Shown here: positions 46,225 to 58,071 of the stretch, piece by piece
How positions within the stretch are numbered: position 1 is the first letter of the stretch
Layout of the letters: every line of letters begins with the position of its first letter
Source: Lampris incognitus
Lineage: Eukaryota; Chordata; Actinopteri; Lampriformes; Lampridae
DNA: 64,000 bases
Direction: 5' to 3'
NCBI RefSeq assembly: GCF_029633865.1
Contig: NC_079216.1
Span: 17,520,505 to 17,584,504, forward strand
Notes under the pieces: generated by a model
Told to the model about the DNA's origin: nothing
The model's input: the letters and a program-made list of their open reading frames with translations, nothing else
The model's database searches: none
Made by a program: the position numbers and the translations under genes

Positions 46225-46708
46225 TGTCACGTATCAGGAAAGAACCCAAAAGCAGACGGGACAACCAGGTAAGGGAGGAAATCAAGTCTTTATTGAAGTG
46301 ACCGATCTCAGGGGTAGAGCAGCAGTTGGCTCGGTGGCAGGTAGACAGGCAGGTAGAAGTCCATGAATGGCGACGTTCCAGCGAAGACTGGTCCACAGTG
46401 GAGGCTTTTTAAGGGTGATGGCGATCGCTTTGATGTCAAGGGAGAGGGGCGATTGCTTTGATGGCCAGCTGGTGTACCGGGGTGAAGGGGGGGGGGTCAG
46501 CAGGTGTCAAGGCCGATCGCTTTGATGTCAAGGGCGAGAGGCTGATTGCTTTGATGTCAAGGGAGAGAGGGCGAGACGAGCTCGTGAGGCTGATTGCTTT
46601 GATGTCAAGGGAGAGAGGGCGCGACCAGCTGGTGTACCGGGGTGAAGGGGGGGGGTCAGCAGGTGTCAAGGGCGATCGCTTTGATGTCAAGGGCGAGAGG
46701 CTGTGACA
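46225..46708 (-). repeat. 5' LTR of the Sushi-like element
   Basis: 484 bp with the same internal subrepeats; about 3.5% different from the 3' LTR. Confidence 0.92.
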
Positions 46709-47999
46709 TTCCCTCTTAAGCGCCCAAGAAATTCATGCTTGCCCAAGTGTTTCTCGTGTCAATTTTATCTGTATAACCCTAAATTATAATCTAGTCCCAG
46801 ATGGCTTTAAAGTCACAGTTACATTTTGTGCAATGTACAATGCCCCTTTACTTTGACCCTCGATTCAGACGAGGAAAAACTCAGTGTGATTTTTTTTGTT
46901 CATTTAATTTGAATGTTTCGGCAAGTTTCAAATTGGGAACTTGCACATACAGATTCAGGAAACAAAAAAAGGGACACAGATAAATCTCACCATTCACCCC
47001 CATCAAGACACCCCAATAGATTTCCATTGTGGATCCCAGAAAGAAAACCATATATCTAAAATCAAGAATCCTTGCTTAGTATTAAACGGAACAAAACAGA
47101 AGTTCAGCATATGAAACCGATCATAGGAGTCATCGTTATTCCTCAAAGATAGGGGAGCAGATATAATGAATCCATGTGGACTCATATTTCTGGCAAGATA
47201 ATACGTTTTAGCTATGTTTTTCTTTGTGACCTAAGATTGTTTCATCTTATCATCATTGGTGCTCACATGAAAAAAAAAACAAACAAACACAAAACGCTGT
47301 AGTTTCTGATCTGTGGGTGTTGTGCCGCGATCTACTGCTTATGCCTATTTGATGCCAGCAGCCGAAGATTACGTTCAGCGTCCGTAGCTCTGGCCCCAGG
47401 TAAAGGCAAACATCAGTAGGCCATGCTAGTTTTGATGTAGTAGGTAATAGAATCGCCTATTACTAGCGTGTTTTGTTTAGTGTTGCCTGAGAGGACATGC
47501 AAACCAGAAAAAAAAAAACTGTGCACTGAGGAGGGGTGACTCAAACCAGGCCACACAGCCGGCAGCTGGTGCAGGTGAGCACTCCTATCCTGCGAGACCG
47601 AGATAAACCAAGCTTCATTTTCGGATGTGGCCAAGCTATTGCTAGCACTGTCGCAGATGCCAACGAGATGACTATGAAGCCGAGGCTGTAAGGTATCTCA
47701 AATGCCAATCGCCTCTAACTTAATGGAATGAAACCCCTCTTGCTGACGTGTGGACAAGCCTCTCTAAGAGAGGCAACATACCTAAGCGGAGAGCACAGCT
47801 AGAAAAAGACATTTGAGCACACTTACATAAGTTAGCAGTAAACGGTAACGAGCTAAGCTAACTTCTGCTTCATTTGATGAGTATGCTATTTCAAGGAAAG
47901 CTTATTGCCAAGGCATGCCAAACACTAGTTTAGACTCTCTTCCACACAACCTTCTGGTGAAATACACTTTACCGTGCGTGGTTCTTAATTTGCGAGCTA

Positions 48000-48072
48000 G
48001 GGGAATTAGCTCAAGTGGTAGAGCGCTCGCTTAGCATGCGAGAGGCAGCGGGATTGATGCCCGCATTCTCCA
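48000..48072 (+). tRNA. tRNA-Ala (AGC), T-loop variant
   Basis: The body is intact with anticodon AGC and G3:T70, but the T-loop reads ATTGATG in place of ATCGATG, losing the invariant C56 of the B box. A run of five T lies about 44 nt downstream. Confidence 0.87.
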
Positions 48073-48545
48073 GCCAGGAATTGTTGAGTGTTGTCTGTAT
48101 TCTTTTTGGAAGGCGTTTGCAGTTATTATCAATTTAACTGTGAGACTTAACTACTAGAAACGGCTGCCAATCCAGTTGGTGTTTTCTAGAAGGGTGTCAC
48201 ATAGCTATATGTTAAGCAAGCATACTGTATTTCTACAACACTGAAATGAACTGTGATGATTGCGTTTCCATATTTGGTGACATCAGTACAATGAAATGCA
48301 CCTGTGAGACGTATGTTCCGTATAGGGCTGCCAATCCAGTTTATCTATGCAGTGCAGCTTTGCTCTGATTTTAGAGAGTTGTAGCATGGTGACGCAGGAA
48401 GAAGTAAAGGTATCAGGCAAGCATCGGTAGTGTATTTCTACAGCACTGAAATGAACGACGATAAAGGCATTTGGAGATTTGGCTTGATGGGCAATCTGAA
48501 GATAAGAGTTTATGACACAAATCTACAGCGAGATACCAAATTTTG

Positions 48546-48618
48546 TGCCCCGTGTGAGGGTTGAACTCACGACCTTCAGATTATGAGACTGACGCGCTGC
48601 CTACTGCGCCAACGAGGC
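48546..48618 (-). tRNA. tRNA-Met (CAT, elongator type)
   Basis: Identical to the intact copies; all stems pair. Confidence 0.95.
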
Positions 48619-49043
48619 TGGGGCCTAATGTTGAGGTACAGACTCATAACAAGTGAAAAACTGTGTGCTAATTAAACAACGTCTCCAAGCGCCATCTTGT
48701 TAATGCAACTAAAAGCCAGGAATTTCCCGACTGCTGTAAGTTGTGAAAAATAACATGCACTCATATTAAGTCTCACATTAAGGTTGAGAAAGTCTGTGGG
48801 TCCCTTTTTCAGCAGACTTCACGAGACAACCAAGTCACTTTGTTTCCGCTGCTCCCCTATGTGCACCACATTCAACTGCAGTCGCTTGAGTAGCGGTTCA
48901 TCGGGACACCAGCACCTCCATAATTGATTGGAGTTGTTTGAGTAGCAGTTCTTCAGGACACTAGCACCTGTGCATACTTTTATAAATAACTCTTGAGCAG
49001 CAGCACTTCACGTGACGAGAATTTTTCTGAAGCGTGAACCAGA

Positions 49044-49116
49044 CGCCTGAACAGGGACTTGAACCCTGGACCCTCAGATTAAAAGTCTGATGCTCTTCCG
49101 TCTGAGCTACTCAGGC
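49044..49116 (-). tRNA. tRNA-Lys (TTT)
   Basis: An intact 73-nt copy: GCCTGAGTAGCTCAGACGG at the 5' end, anticodon loop CTTTTAA, T-stem CAGGG/CCCTG fully paired. Confidence 0.96.
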
Positions 49117-49524
49117 CCTTCCTTCCGTCTTAAGCGCCAAAGAAAGTCATGCTTGCCCAAGTGTTTCTCATGTCAATTTTATCTGTATAACCCTACATTA
49201 TAATCTAGTCCCAGATGGCTTTAAAGTCACAGTTACATTTTGTGCAATTTACAATGCCCCTTTTCTTTGACCCTCGATTCAGACGAGGAAAAACTTAATG
49301 TGATTTTTTTTGTTCATTTAATTTAAATGTTTCGGCAAGTTTCAAATTGGGAACTTGCACATACAGATTCAGGAAACAAAAAAGGGACACAGATAAATCT
49401 CACCATTCACCCCCATCAAGACACCCCCGTAGATTTCCACTGTGGATCCCAGAAAGAAAACCATATATCTAAAATCAAGAATCCTTGCTTAGTATTAAAC
49501 GGAGCAAAACAGAAGTTCAGCATA

Positions 49525-49948
49525 TGTAACGTGCATGGATAAGAAGACACGCTGGCCGCTAGCTGGCGTGTCTGACCCTTTAGTCGAGCGGTTAGCGATG
49601 TCTCCTGCGGTGCGGGCGATACGGGTTCGCTTCCCGGCCGCAGCAGTTCCTGTGGTTGCGTTGTCCCCCGAATTCGCTACGTGGGTGTCAGAAGTGGGAT
49701 GGGGCGATCGTAAGGCCATCGGAAGCGTATGCGCCCTGAGGCGTGAAGGAGCTGATATGCTTAAGCGCGGGGACGCGCTTCCCGAAGGACGGGGGTAGTG
49801 TAACGTGCATGGATAAGAAGACACGCTGGCTGGCGGGTCTGACCGTTTAGTGGGCCGGTCAGCGATGTCTCCTGCGGTGCGGGCGACACGGGATCGGTTC
49901 CCGGCCGCGGCAGTTCCTGTGATTGCGTTGTCCCTCGAATTCGCTACA
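49525..49948 (+). mobile_element. TRIM with tRNA-like LTRs, copy T4
   Basis: LTRs at 49525-49681 (157 bp) and 49799-49948 (150 bp) flank a 117-bp core. The core starts TGGGTGTCAGAAGTGGGATGG (tRNA-Leu type primer site) and ends GAAGGACGGGGGTAG (purine tract). The first LTR has A box TAGTCGAGCGG and B box GGTTCGCTTCC. It is the inverted counterpart of copy T1, with the same flanking array duplication. No coding region. Confidence 0.82.
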
Positions 49949-50864
49949 GTATTAAACGGAGCAAAACAGAAATTCAGCATATGTAACCGGTCATAGCAGT
50001 CATCGTTATTCCTCAAAGATAGGCGAGCAGATATAATGACTCCATGTGGACTCATCTTTCTGGCAAGATAATACGTTTTGGCTATGTTTTTTTTGTGACC
50101 TAAGATTGTTTCATCTTATCATCATTGGTGCTCACATGAAAAAAACAAAACAAACACAAAACGCTGTAGTTTCTGATCTGTGGGTGTTGTGCCGCGATCT
50201 ACTGCTTATTCCTATTTGACGCCAGCAGCCGAAGATTACGTACAGCGTCCGTATCTCTGGCCCCAGGTAAAAGCAAACATCAGTAGGCCATGCTAGGTTT
50301 GATGTAGTAGGTAATAGAATCGCCTATTACTACCGTGTTTTGTTTAGTGTTGCCTGAGAGGACATGCAAACCAGAAAAACAAACTGTGCACTGAGGAGGG
50401 GTGACTCAAACCAGGCCACACAGCCGGCAGCTGGTGCAGGTGAGCACTCCTATCCTGCGAGACCGAGATAAACCAAGCTTCATTTTCGGATGTGGCCAAG
50501 CTATTGCTAGCACTGTCGCAGATGCCAACGAGATGACTATGAAGCCGAGGCTGTAAGGTATCTCGAATTCCAATCGCCTCTAACTTAATGGAATGAAACC
50601 CCTCTTGCTGACGTGTGGACAAGCCTCTCCAAGAGAGGCAACATACCTAAGTGGAGAGCACAGCTAGAAAAAGACATTTGAGCACACTTACATAAGTTAG
50701 CAGTAAACGGTAACGAGCTAAGCTAACTTCTGCTTCATTTGATGAGTATGCTATTTCAAGGAAAGCTTATTGCCAAGGCATGCCAAACACTAGTTTAGAC
50801 TCTCTTCCACACAACCTTCTGGTGAAATACACTTTACGGTGCGAGGTTCTTAATTTGCGAGCTA

Positions 50865-50937
50865 GGGGAGTTAGCTCAAGTGGTAGAGCGCTCGCTTAGC
50901 ATGCGAGAGGCAGCGGGATCGATGCCCGCATTCTCCA
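50865..50937 (+). tRNA. tRNA-Ala (AGC)
   Basis: Anticodon AGC, G3:T70, all stems paired with a G6:T67 wobble. A T-run (TTTTT) lies about 44 nt downstream. Confidence 0.93.
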
Positions 50938-51410
50938 GCCAGGAATTGTTGAGCATTGTCTGTATTCTTTTTGGAAGGCATTTGCAGTTATTATCAATTT
51001 ATCTGTGAGACTTAACTAGTAGAAACGGCTGCCAATCCAGTTGGTGTTTTCTAGAAGGGTGTCACATAGCTATATGTTAAGCAAGCATACTGTATTTCTA
51101 CAACACTGAAATGAACTGTGATGATTGCGTTTCCTTATTTGGCGACATCAGTACTCTGAAATGCACCTGTGAGACGTATGTTCCGTATAGGGCTGCCAAT
51201 CCAGTTTATCTATGCAGTGCAGCTTTGCTCTGATTTTAGAGAGTTGTAGCATGGTGACGCAGGAAGAAGTAAAGGTATCAGGCAAGCATCGGTAGTGTAT
51301 TTCTACAACACTGAAATGAACGACGATAAAGGCATTTGGAGATTTGGCTTGATGGGCAATCTGAAGATAAGAGTTTATGACACAAATCTACAGCGAAATA
51401 CCAAATTTTG

Positions 51411-51483
51411 TGCCCCGTGTGAGGGTTGAACTCACGACCTTCAGATTATAAGACTGACGCGCTGCCTACTGCGCCAACGAGGC
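51411..51483 (-). tRNA. Met-type tRNA with TAT anticodon (Ile codon AUA)
   Basis: The sequence equals the intact elongator tRNA-Met copies at every position except the anticodon, which reads TAT (loop CTTATAA) where the others have CAT (CTCATAA). All stems pair. Position 34 is a major identity base for methionyl-tRNA synthetase, so charging with Met should fall. Recognition by isoleucyl-tRNA synthetase is possible but unproven. Native vertebrate tRNA-Ile(TAT) genes have a different body and an intron. Confidence 0.9.
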
Positions 51484-51541
51484 TGGGGCCCAATATTGAG
51501 GTACAGTCTCACAATAAGTGAAAAACTGTGTGCTAATTAAA

Positions 51542-52416
51542 TGTAGCCCGTGGAATTAGATACCACACAGGACACAATTACTTCCGGGGTTCTTGTAGCT
51601 TTAATTTTATTGTTTGAACCTTCGAATGCAGATCGTTTTACTGAGTGCATACATTCCTGTGTCTTTCGAGCAAACAGCTCATAAATGTTCACAGATGTGG
51701 CAAGTTTAATAGAAAAGATTTTAAAAAAAGGGAAATAATAAATACAAAATACGGTGCAAAATACGGCAGTGGACTATGTACGTTAAACAGGGTTTAACAA
51801 AGACATGTGGAACTTCCTGAAGATCGCGCAACTTCTCACTCTGTCAGTTACCTTTAAACAGAATTAAAATGCATATAAAACCTTTACATCCCAAATACAA
51901 TGGCATGGCGTGGCTTTATTCACGCCAACATTACCTTGTCATGCCTGCAATGGCGAACAGCGGTCGACGGCTCGCGCCCAAAATCACCGAACATCAACTC
52001 CAGTAGCGTCTAAATCAAACCATCTTGTCAAATTACCGACATACAATATTGTTTGGAATAATGTTACAGGTATATTTCACAAGATATTTACCCTTACTTA
52101 CTACGGAGTCAGAGCCTCGTCACACCGCAATCTTCAGGCGCTCCACACAAGAAAAAAAGAAAGAATACCCAAGATGCACTTGGATAACTTGCACGGAGTT
52201 ACAATAAAAGTCCGCCACTGCCACTTACTGGTCAAAACATGCAATGACAACCAAAACTATAAAAATACACTCACGATCTGCCTCACAATTTAAATACATC
52301 AAATGACATTTTACATGGCTTGACAGTGTAACAATTACATATATTAACAGTTAAACTATACTAAATTTAAGTGGAAAATCATTTAACATATTTAACAGAT
52401 TTACCACCCGGCTACA
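51542..52416 (-). mobile_element. Solo LTR, same family as 7780-8666 (875 bp)
   Basis: Ends TGTAGCCCG and CCGGCTACA; flanked by a clean 4-bp duplication TAAA (51538-51541 and 52417-52420). Opposite orientation to, and a different site of the unit from, the left-arm copy, so it is an independent insertion. Confidence 0.88.
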
Positions 52417-52787
52417 TAAACAACGTCTCCAAGCGCCATCTTGTTAAAGCAGCTAAAAGCCAGGAATTTCCCGACTGCTGTAAGTTGTGAAAAATAACAT
52501 GCACTCATATTAAGTCTCACATTAAGGTTGAGAAAGTCTGTGGGTCCCTTTTTCAGCAGACTTCACGAGACAACCAAGTCACTTTGTTTCCGCTGCTCCC
52601 CTATGTGCACCACATTCAACTGCAGTCGCTTGAGTAGCGGTTCATCGGGACACCAGCACCTCCATAATTGATTTGAGTTATTTAAGTAGTAGTTCTTCAG
52701 GACACTAGTACCTGTGCATACTTTTATAAATAACTCTTGAGCAGCAGCACTTCAGGTGACGAGAATTTTTCTGAAGCGTGAACCAGA

Positions 52788-52860
52788 CGCCTGAACAGGG
52801 ACTTGAACCCTGGACCCTCAGATTAAAAGTCTGATGCTCTTCCGTCTGAGCTACTCAGGC
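52788..52860 (-). tRNA. tRNA-Lys (TTT)
   Basis: Identical to the intact copy at 49044-49116. Confidence 0.96.
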
Positions 52861-53173
52861 CCTTCCTTCCCTCTTAAGCGCCAAAGAAAGTCATGCTTGC
52901 CCAAGTGTTTCTCATGTCAATTTTATCTGTATAACCCTACATTATAATCTAGTCCCAGGTGGCTTTAAAGTCACAGTTACATTTTGTGCAACGTACAATG
53001 CCCCTTTTCTTTGACCCTCGATTCAGACGAGGAAAAACTCAATGTGATTTTTTTTTTTCATTTAATTTGAATGTTTCGGCAAGTTTCAAATTGGGAACTT
53101 GCACATACAGATTCAGGAAACAAAAAAGGGACACAGATAAACCTCACCATTCACCCCTATCAAGACACCCCCA

Positions 53174-53377
53174 TGTTATGTCTGCACACATCGACAGTGC
53201 TGCATTTGATTTGGTGCTGTTCTACTGTGCTGGGATCGATTGGTGATGCCTGTGGGCTCTGCGTTGTTTGATCTGGTCTGCCTGTGATGCTGTGTCAGTC
53301 TAAATAAAGAATTCAACGTAGAGGTTGTGTCGAGCGACACACAGCGCTGTGTCTTGACGTGATTTCTAAATACAATA
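53174..53377 (+). repeat. 5' LTR of the second Mag-like copy
   Basis: 204 bp, TGTTATG to ATACAATA; AATAAAG signal inside. Confidence 0.9.
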
Positions 53378-56300
53378 TTGGCGACGAGGATGGCTGATAT
53401 CTCTCTCCCACCACCTGCCCCCTTCTTGGCATTACCTGGCGAGCCTCCGGTACCATGGACTCGCTGGCTACATAGTTTTGAAAATTACATCATCGCCTCA
53501 GGGCTCGACGACGTGAGCCAGGCTAGGAAGACGGCTCTGTTGCTACACTGCTTGGGAGCAGAGGGCCATCGTGTGCTCGGGACTCTGGGGAACGTCACAA
53601 ACTTTGACGAAGCTGTGGGACTTATGAGCACCCATTTCGCTGCTTCACAGAGTGCCCTCCTTCGGCGATTTATATTACGTCAGCGACACCAACTGCCTGG
53701 TGAGTCTGTGCAGCAGTATGTAGCTAATTTGCGAGGGCTAGCTAGCTCATGCAAGGTGGCGCGCTTCAGGACGAGATGGTTCGCGACCAGCTAATCGAAC
53801 ACACCAACAACGCAAAGGTGCGTGAGACTCTCCTGCTGGAAAAAGACGATCTGCTGCTGTCCAGAGCAATTACCATCGCACTACAGGTTGAGGGAGCAGC
53901 TGAGTGTGCTGCTATGCTGAATACACAGCAAGTGGCCACCTCCAGTCAAGCTGCCAACGACTCCTCCCTCTACTCACGGCTGCCCCTCGGGACGCAACCC
54001 AGCCAGAGCGAGGCGGGCGCCGACTCCACTGGGGACGTCTTGCAACTGCAACGACGGCGTTCTCGGCCCGGCCCTCAACAGTCCTGTGGTAACTGTGGAT
54101 CTCGGTCTCATGTTTCAAGGGCTCAGAACTGCCCTGCCCGTGGCCAGACATGCCGTAGCTGCGGTAAGCAAAATCACTTTGCCAACGTCTGTCGATCTTG
54201 CCTGGCTGGGTCAGAGGGCCACACCCCCCAGTCTTCAACTGCCGTCATTCACAAGGTGATCTCTGGGCCAGTGTCATTCAAATCATGCACAGTCAACATT
54301 AATGATGTGTGCATCCCCCTGCTGTTGGACACCGGTGCAGGTGTGTCTCTCCTGAATGTTAATACCTACAGTCAATTTTTCGGTTCACTGCCACTGTCCG
54401 CACCCTCAGCTGTCCTCTGTGGGTATGGTGACTCCAAAATCGATCTGGTTGGCTCTCTCCAAGTGACTGTCCGCTATGGAACCAAGCTGGTGCCCAATGC
54501 AGTTTTTCATGTGGCACGCCGTGGGGCCAACCTGATGGGCCTGGACCTGTTCTCAGCTCTGGGGTTCTCCCTCTTAGACACAAGGGGGGCAGAAATCCTG
54601 ACTGTTGCCACACCTTGGCAGCAGAAGTGGCCATCGCTGTTTATGGGGCTGGGCTGCCTCTCCACCTTCACCCATCAACCTCTCCTCAACCCTGCTGTGA
54701 AATCTGTCATCCAACCACTGCGCCGCATCCCGTTGGCTCTCCGTGATGGGGTCTCCGCCGAGCTGCAACAACTGCTGGAAGCTGGCATCATTGAACCGGT
54801 GGACGCGTCACCTTGGGTCTCAAACCTCGTGGTGGCTAAGAAGAAGTCGGGGGGCCTGCGTGTCTGCGTCAATCTATGTGCAGTAAATAAGGCAGTGGTC
54901 CCTGATAAGTATCCACTGCCCACCTCAGAAGAACTCACTGCTCAGTTCTATGGCTCTGAGGTGTTCTCCAAGCTCGACCTCAGACAGGGGTACTTACAGG
55001 TGCCCCTCCACCCCAGCAGCCGAAACCTCACAGCCTTTGTGACACATGCAGGAGTGTTTCGCTACACCAGGATGCCTTTCGGTCTCAGCTCCGCCCCTAG
55101 CTGCTTCCAGAAAATCATGGTCTCCGTGCTGGCTGGCATACTGGGCGTGGCCATTTATCTGGACGATATAGTGGTACACGGGCCCACCAGTGAAATCCAC
55201 GACAAGCGCCTCAACATGGTCTTCGCAGCCCTGTCCAAGCACAAGCTAATTCTTAATGCTGAGAAATGTGTCCTCTCTGTGCCAGCCATGGAGTTCGTGG
55301 GGTTCCGGCTGTCAGCGAGCAGTGTAACTCCACTACAATCCAACGTGGATGCCATTCAGGCCATCCCTGAGCCCAGCTCTGCCGCCCAGGTCACCTCCTT
55401 CCTGGGTATGACGAGTTACTACCTGATGTTTCTTCCCCAGTATTCTGCGACCACAGCCCCCCTGCGCCAGCTGCTGCGTAAGGACGAGCCATGGGTGTGG
55501 TCAAAGGCATGAAGTGACGCTGTGCGTGATCTCAAGACTCAGCTGACTTCATCACCAGTGTTGGCTCACTTCGACATCTCCAGCTCCACCTTTGTGACCT
55601 GTGACGCGTCAGCCACAGCGATAGGGGCTGTGCTGTCTCAAACCCAGAACGGTATGGATAAGCCCATCGCCTTCGCTTCCCATGCCCTCAACCTGACCGA
55701 GCAGTGGTACTCCGTGGGTGAGCGTGAGGCATTAGCCTGTATCTGGGCTTGTGAAAGGTGGCACCTCTACCTCTATGGCCGCTCCTTCACCCTCAGGACA
55801 GATCACCAGGCCCTGACAGTGCTGCTGTCCACATCTGGGACAGGCCACAAACCCCTGAGGCTGCACCGCTGGTCTGACCACCTCCGCCAGTACAACTTCA
55901 GCCTGCAGTTCACCCCAGGCAGAGACAGTGTTGTCGCCGACCTGCTCTCTCGCTCTGTCTCCACCCCAGCTCCACAGACTGACACTGACTGTGTGGAAAA
56001 GGACATTGTCCAAATGCTACACACACCCCTTCAGGCCACTGTCTCTCTGCAGAAGCCGAGGGCAGCCTCCAAACAGTACCCTGTCCTCTCCCAGCTCCGC
56101 ACCTACATCCAGAACGGCTGGCGTCACAAGGTCCCAGAGGAGCTGGCTGCGTTCGCCCGAGTCAGACAGGAGCTCCCCTGCTGGAACGACACCTGCGTGG
56201 CACGTGGGTTTTGCACAGTGGTCCCAGCTGCTCTCTATGCGCGTGTTTTGAATATGGCGCATGAAGGCCACCTGGGCATTGTGAAACTGAAACAGCGCTG

Positions 56301-57448
56301 CCGAGACCTGGTGTGGTGGCCGGGGATAGACAGAGATATTGAGGCTCTGGTGAAGGACTGTTCTGCCTGCCTTGTGAGTGGCAAGACTGGCCACCAGGCT
56401 CCCCCACCCCTGCAACCTCTCGCCTGGCGCTCTCAGCCCTGGGAACACCTGCAGTTGGACATTTGTGGTGAGATCCATGGAGTTCCCCACCACCAACACT
56501 TCATGGTGGTCACCTACGATCTACACTCAAAATGGCCTGAACTCACCACTTCCGGCACTGTGACCTCACAGATCACCATCGACTTCCTGGACTCTCTTTT
56601 CTCTCGCTGGGGCCTCCCAAAGACCATCACTACTGACAACGGCCCTCAGCTGGTCTCTGCTGAGTTCACTGCTTATCTCAAAAGCAAGGGCATCCGTCAT
56701 ATACGTACTGCGTACTACCACCCCCAGGCCAATGGCGGCGTTGAACGTTTTCACCAGTCACTGAAGAATGGCCTCAGAGCACACATGGCCCAAGGGTGCT
56801 CTTTCACGCAGGCCATCCGTCACACTCTGCTGCACTATCGGGCCACACAGCACTCGACCACAGGCGTCTCCCCAGCCTCTCTCATGCTAGGCCGGGAACT
56901 GTGCATGCCCCTTGACAGGCTCCGCCCCTCCACACCCCAGGCGCCTTCCTCTGGGGTCAGAGCCTCAGTCACTCGTCAGCAGACGCGGATGAAGCAACGG
57001 TTTGACCAGTCAAAACGAACCAGGGTGCCAGACATCAATGTGTCAGACTGGATCAGGGTCCGCAGGCCCCACAGGGACAATAAAATGGCTTCATAATGGT
57101 CCTCTCCTCTCAAAGTCACCCGTCAGCTGGGACCAGCCACCTACCTCCTCAGCGATGGCACTCGGGGGCACTCCAGTCGTCTACGGAAGGTGTCGGCTCC
57201 GCCACGCACAGCTGGTGACACAACCATAGCCATTCCCTCAGCATGGCGAGACGCCCCAGGGCTTCATGCAGCTCCTACACGGGCCACAGACATTCCTGGG
57301 CCTCAGCTTCCCCTGCCTTCTCCCTCCCCACCTCGGCCTGCCCAGCCTCAGGCCGCCCCGCGACCTGTTCGCACACGTTTACGCCCTGGCCACCTAGAGG
57401 ACTTTGTGTCAACCTTTCATGTTTGAAATCCTGCCGGGGGGGGGGGGA

Positions 57449-57648
57449 TGTTATTTCTGCACACATCGACAGTGCTGCATTTGATTTGGTGCTGTTCTAT
57501 TGTCCTGGGATCGATTGGTGATGCCTGCGGGCTCTGGGTTGTTTGATCGGGTCTGCCTGTGATGCTGTGTCAGTCTAAATAAAGAATGCAGCGTAGCGGT
57601 TGGGTCGAGCGACAGCGCTGTGTCCTGACGTGATTTCTAAATACGATA
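57449..57648 (+). repeat. 3' LTR of the second Mag-like copy
   Basis: 200 bp, ending ATACGATA; joined to array sequence that does not match the left flank. Confidence 0.9.
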
Positions 57649-57998
57649 GTCACATAGCTATATGTTAAGCAAGCATACTGTATTTCTACAACACTGAAAT
57701 GAACTGTGATGATTGCGTTTCCATATTTGGCGACATCAGTACTCTGACATGCACCTGTGAGACGTATGTTCCGTATAGGGCTGCCAATCCAGTTTATCTA
57801 TGCAGTGCAGCTTTGCTCTGATTTTAGAGAGTTGTAGTATGGTGACGCAGGAAGAAGTAAAGGTATCAGGCAAGCATCGGTAGTGTATTTCTACAACACT
57901 GAAATGAACAACGATGAAGGGATTTGGAGATTTGGCTTGATCGGCAATCTGAAGATAAGAGTTTATGACACAAATCTACAGCGAGATACCAAATTTTG

Positions 57999-58071
57999 TG
58001 CCCCGTGTGAGGGTTGAACTCACGACCTTCAGATTATGAGACTGACGCGCTGCCTACTGCGCCAACGAGGC
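57999..58071 (-). tRNA. tRNA-Met (CAT, elongator type)
   Basis: Identical to the intact copies. Confidence 0.95.

Larger units (their letters stand above)
42732..46708 (-). mobile_element. Sushi-like chromovirus (Ty3/Gypsy), broken
   Basis: A 3,977-bp element with 484-bp LTRs (46225-46708 is 5', 42732-43215 is 3'; TGTCACAGCC to TACGTGACA on the - strand) flanked by the 5-bp duplication TTCCC. The LTRs differ at about 16 sites (~3.5%), making it older than its neighbours. The site after the 5' LTR does not begin with TGG, as expected if this Tf1/sushi-type group self-primes. Parts seen on the - strand: gag (about 46120-45250) resembling the gag behind mammalian PEG10/RTL genes, zinc knuckle ([14 protein letters not shown]), protease ([11 protein letters not shown], near 45070), integrase (about 44450-43700) and a chromodomain (about 43450-43300). 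Not all parts of gag-pol are recognisable; it is broken. Confidence 0.9.
42721..49116 (-). repeat. tRNA array unit R3 (with Sushi-like element)
   Basis: Inverted unit with Ala(+) 48000, Met(-) 48546 and Lys(-) 49044. Removing 42732-46708 and its 5-bp duplication leaves about 2.41 kb. Spacers 46714-47999, 48073-48545 and 48619-49043 hold no gene. Confidence 0.92.
49117..52860 (-). repeat. tRNA array unit R4 (with TRIM and solo LTR)
   Basis: Inverted unit with Ala(+) 50865, Met-type(-) 51411 and Lys(-) 52788. Removing the solo LTR leaves about 2.87 kb, the same as unit L1, because both carry a full TRIM. Spacers 49117-49524, 49949-50864, 50938-51410, 51484-51541 and 52417-52787 hold no gene. 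Confidence 0.92.
53174..57648 (+). mobile_element. Ser-primed Mag-like Ty3/Gypsy element, second copy, broken
   Basis: Same family as 20339-24812. 5' LTR 53174-53377 (204 bp) and 3' LTR 57449-57648 (200 bp) differ at about 13 sites plus a 4-bp length difference (~6-7%). The primer site TGGCGACGAGGATGG follows the 5' LTR, and a G tract precedes the 3' LTR. Parts in order: gag from 53390, two zinc knuckles (~54085-54190), protease (~54330), RT (~54840-55300), RNase H (~55600-55810), integrase (~56270-56760). There is no matching target duplication at its two ends. Broken, with a handful of breaks. Confidence 0.92.
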
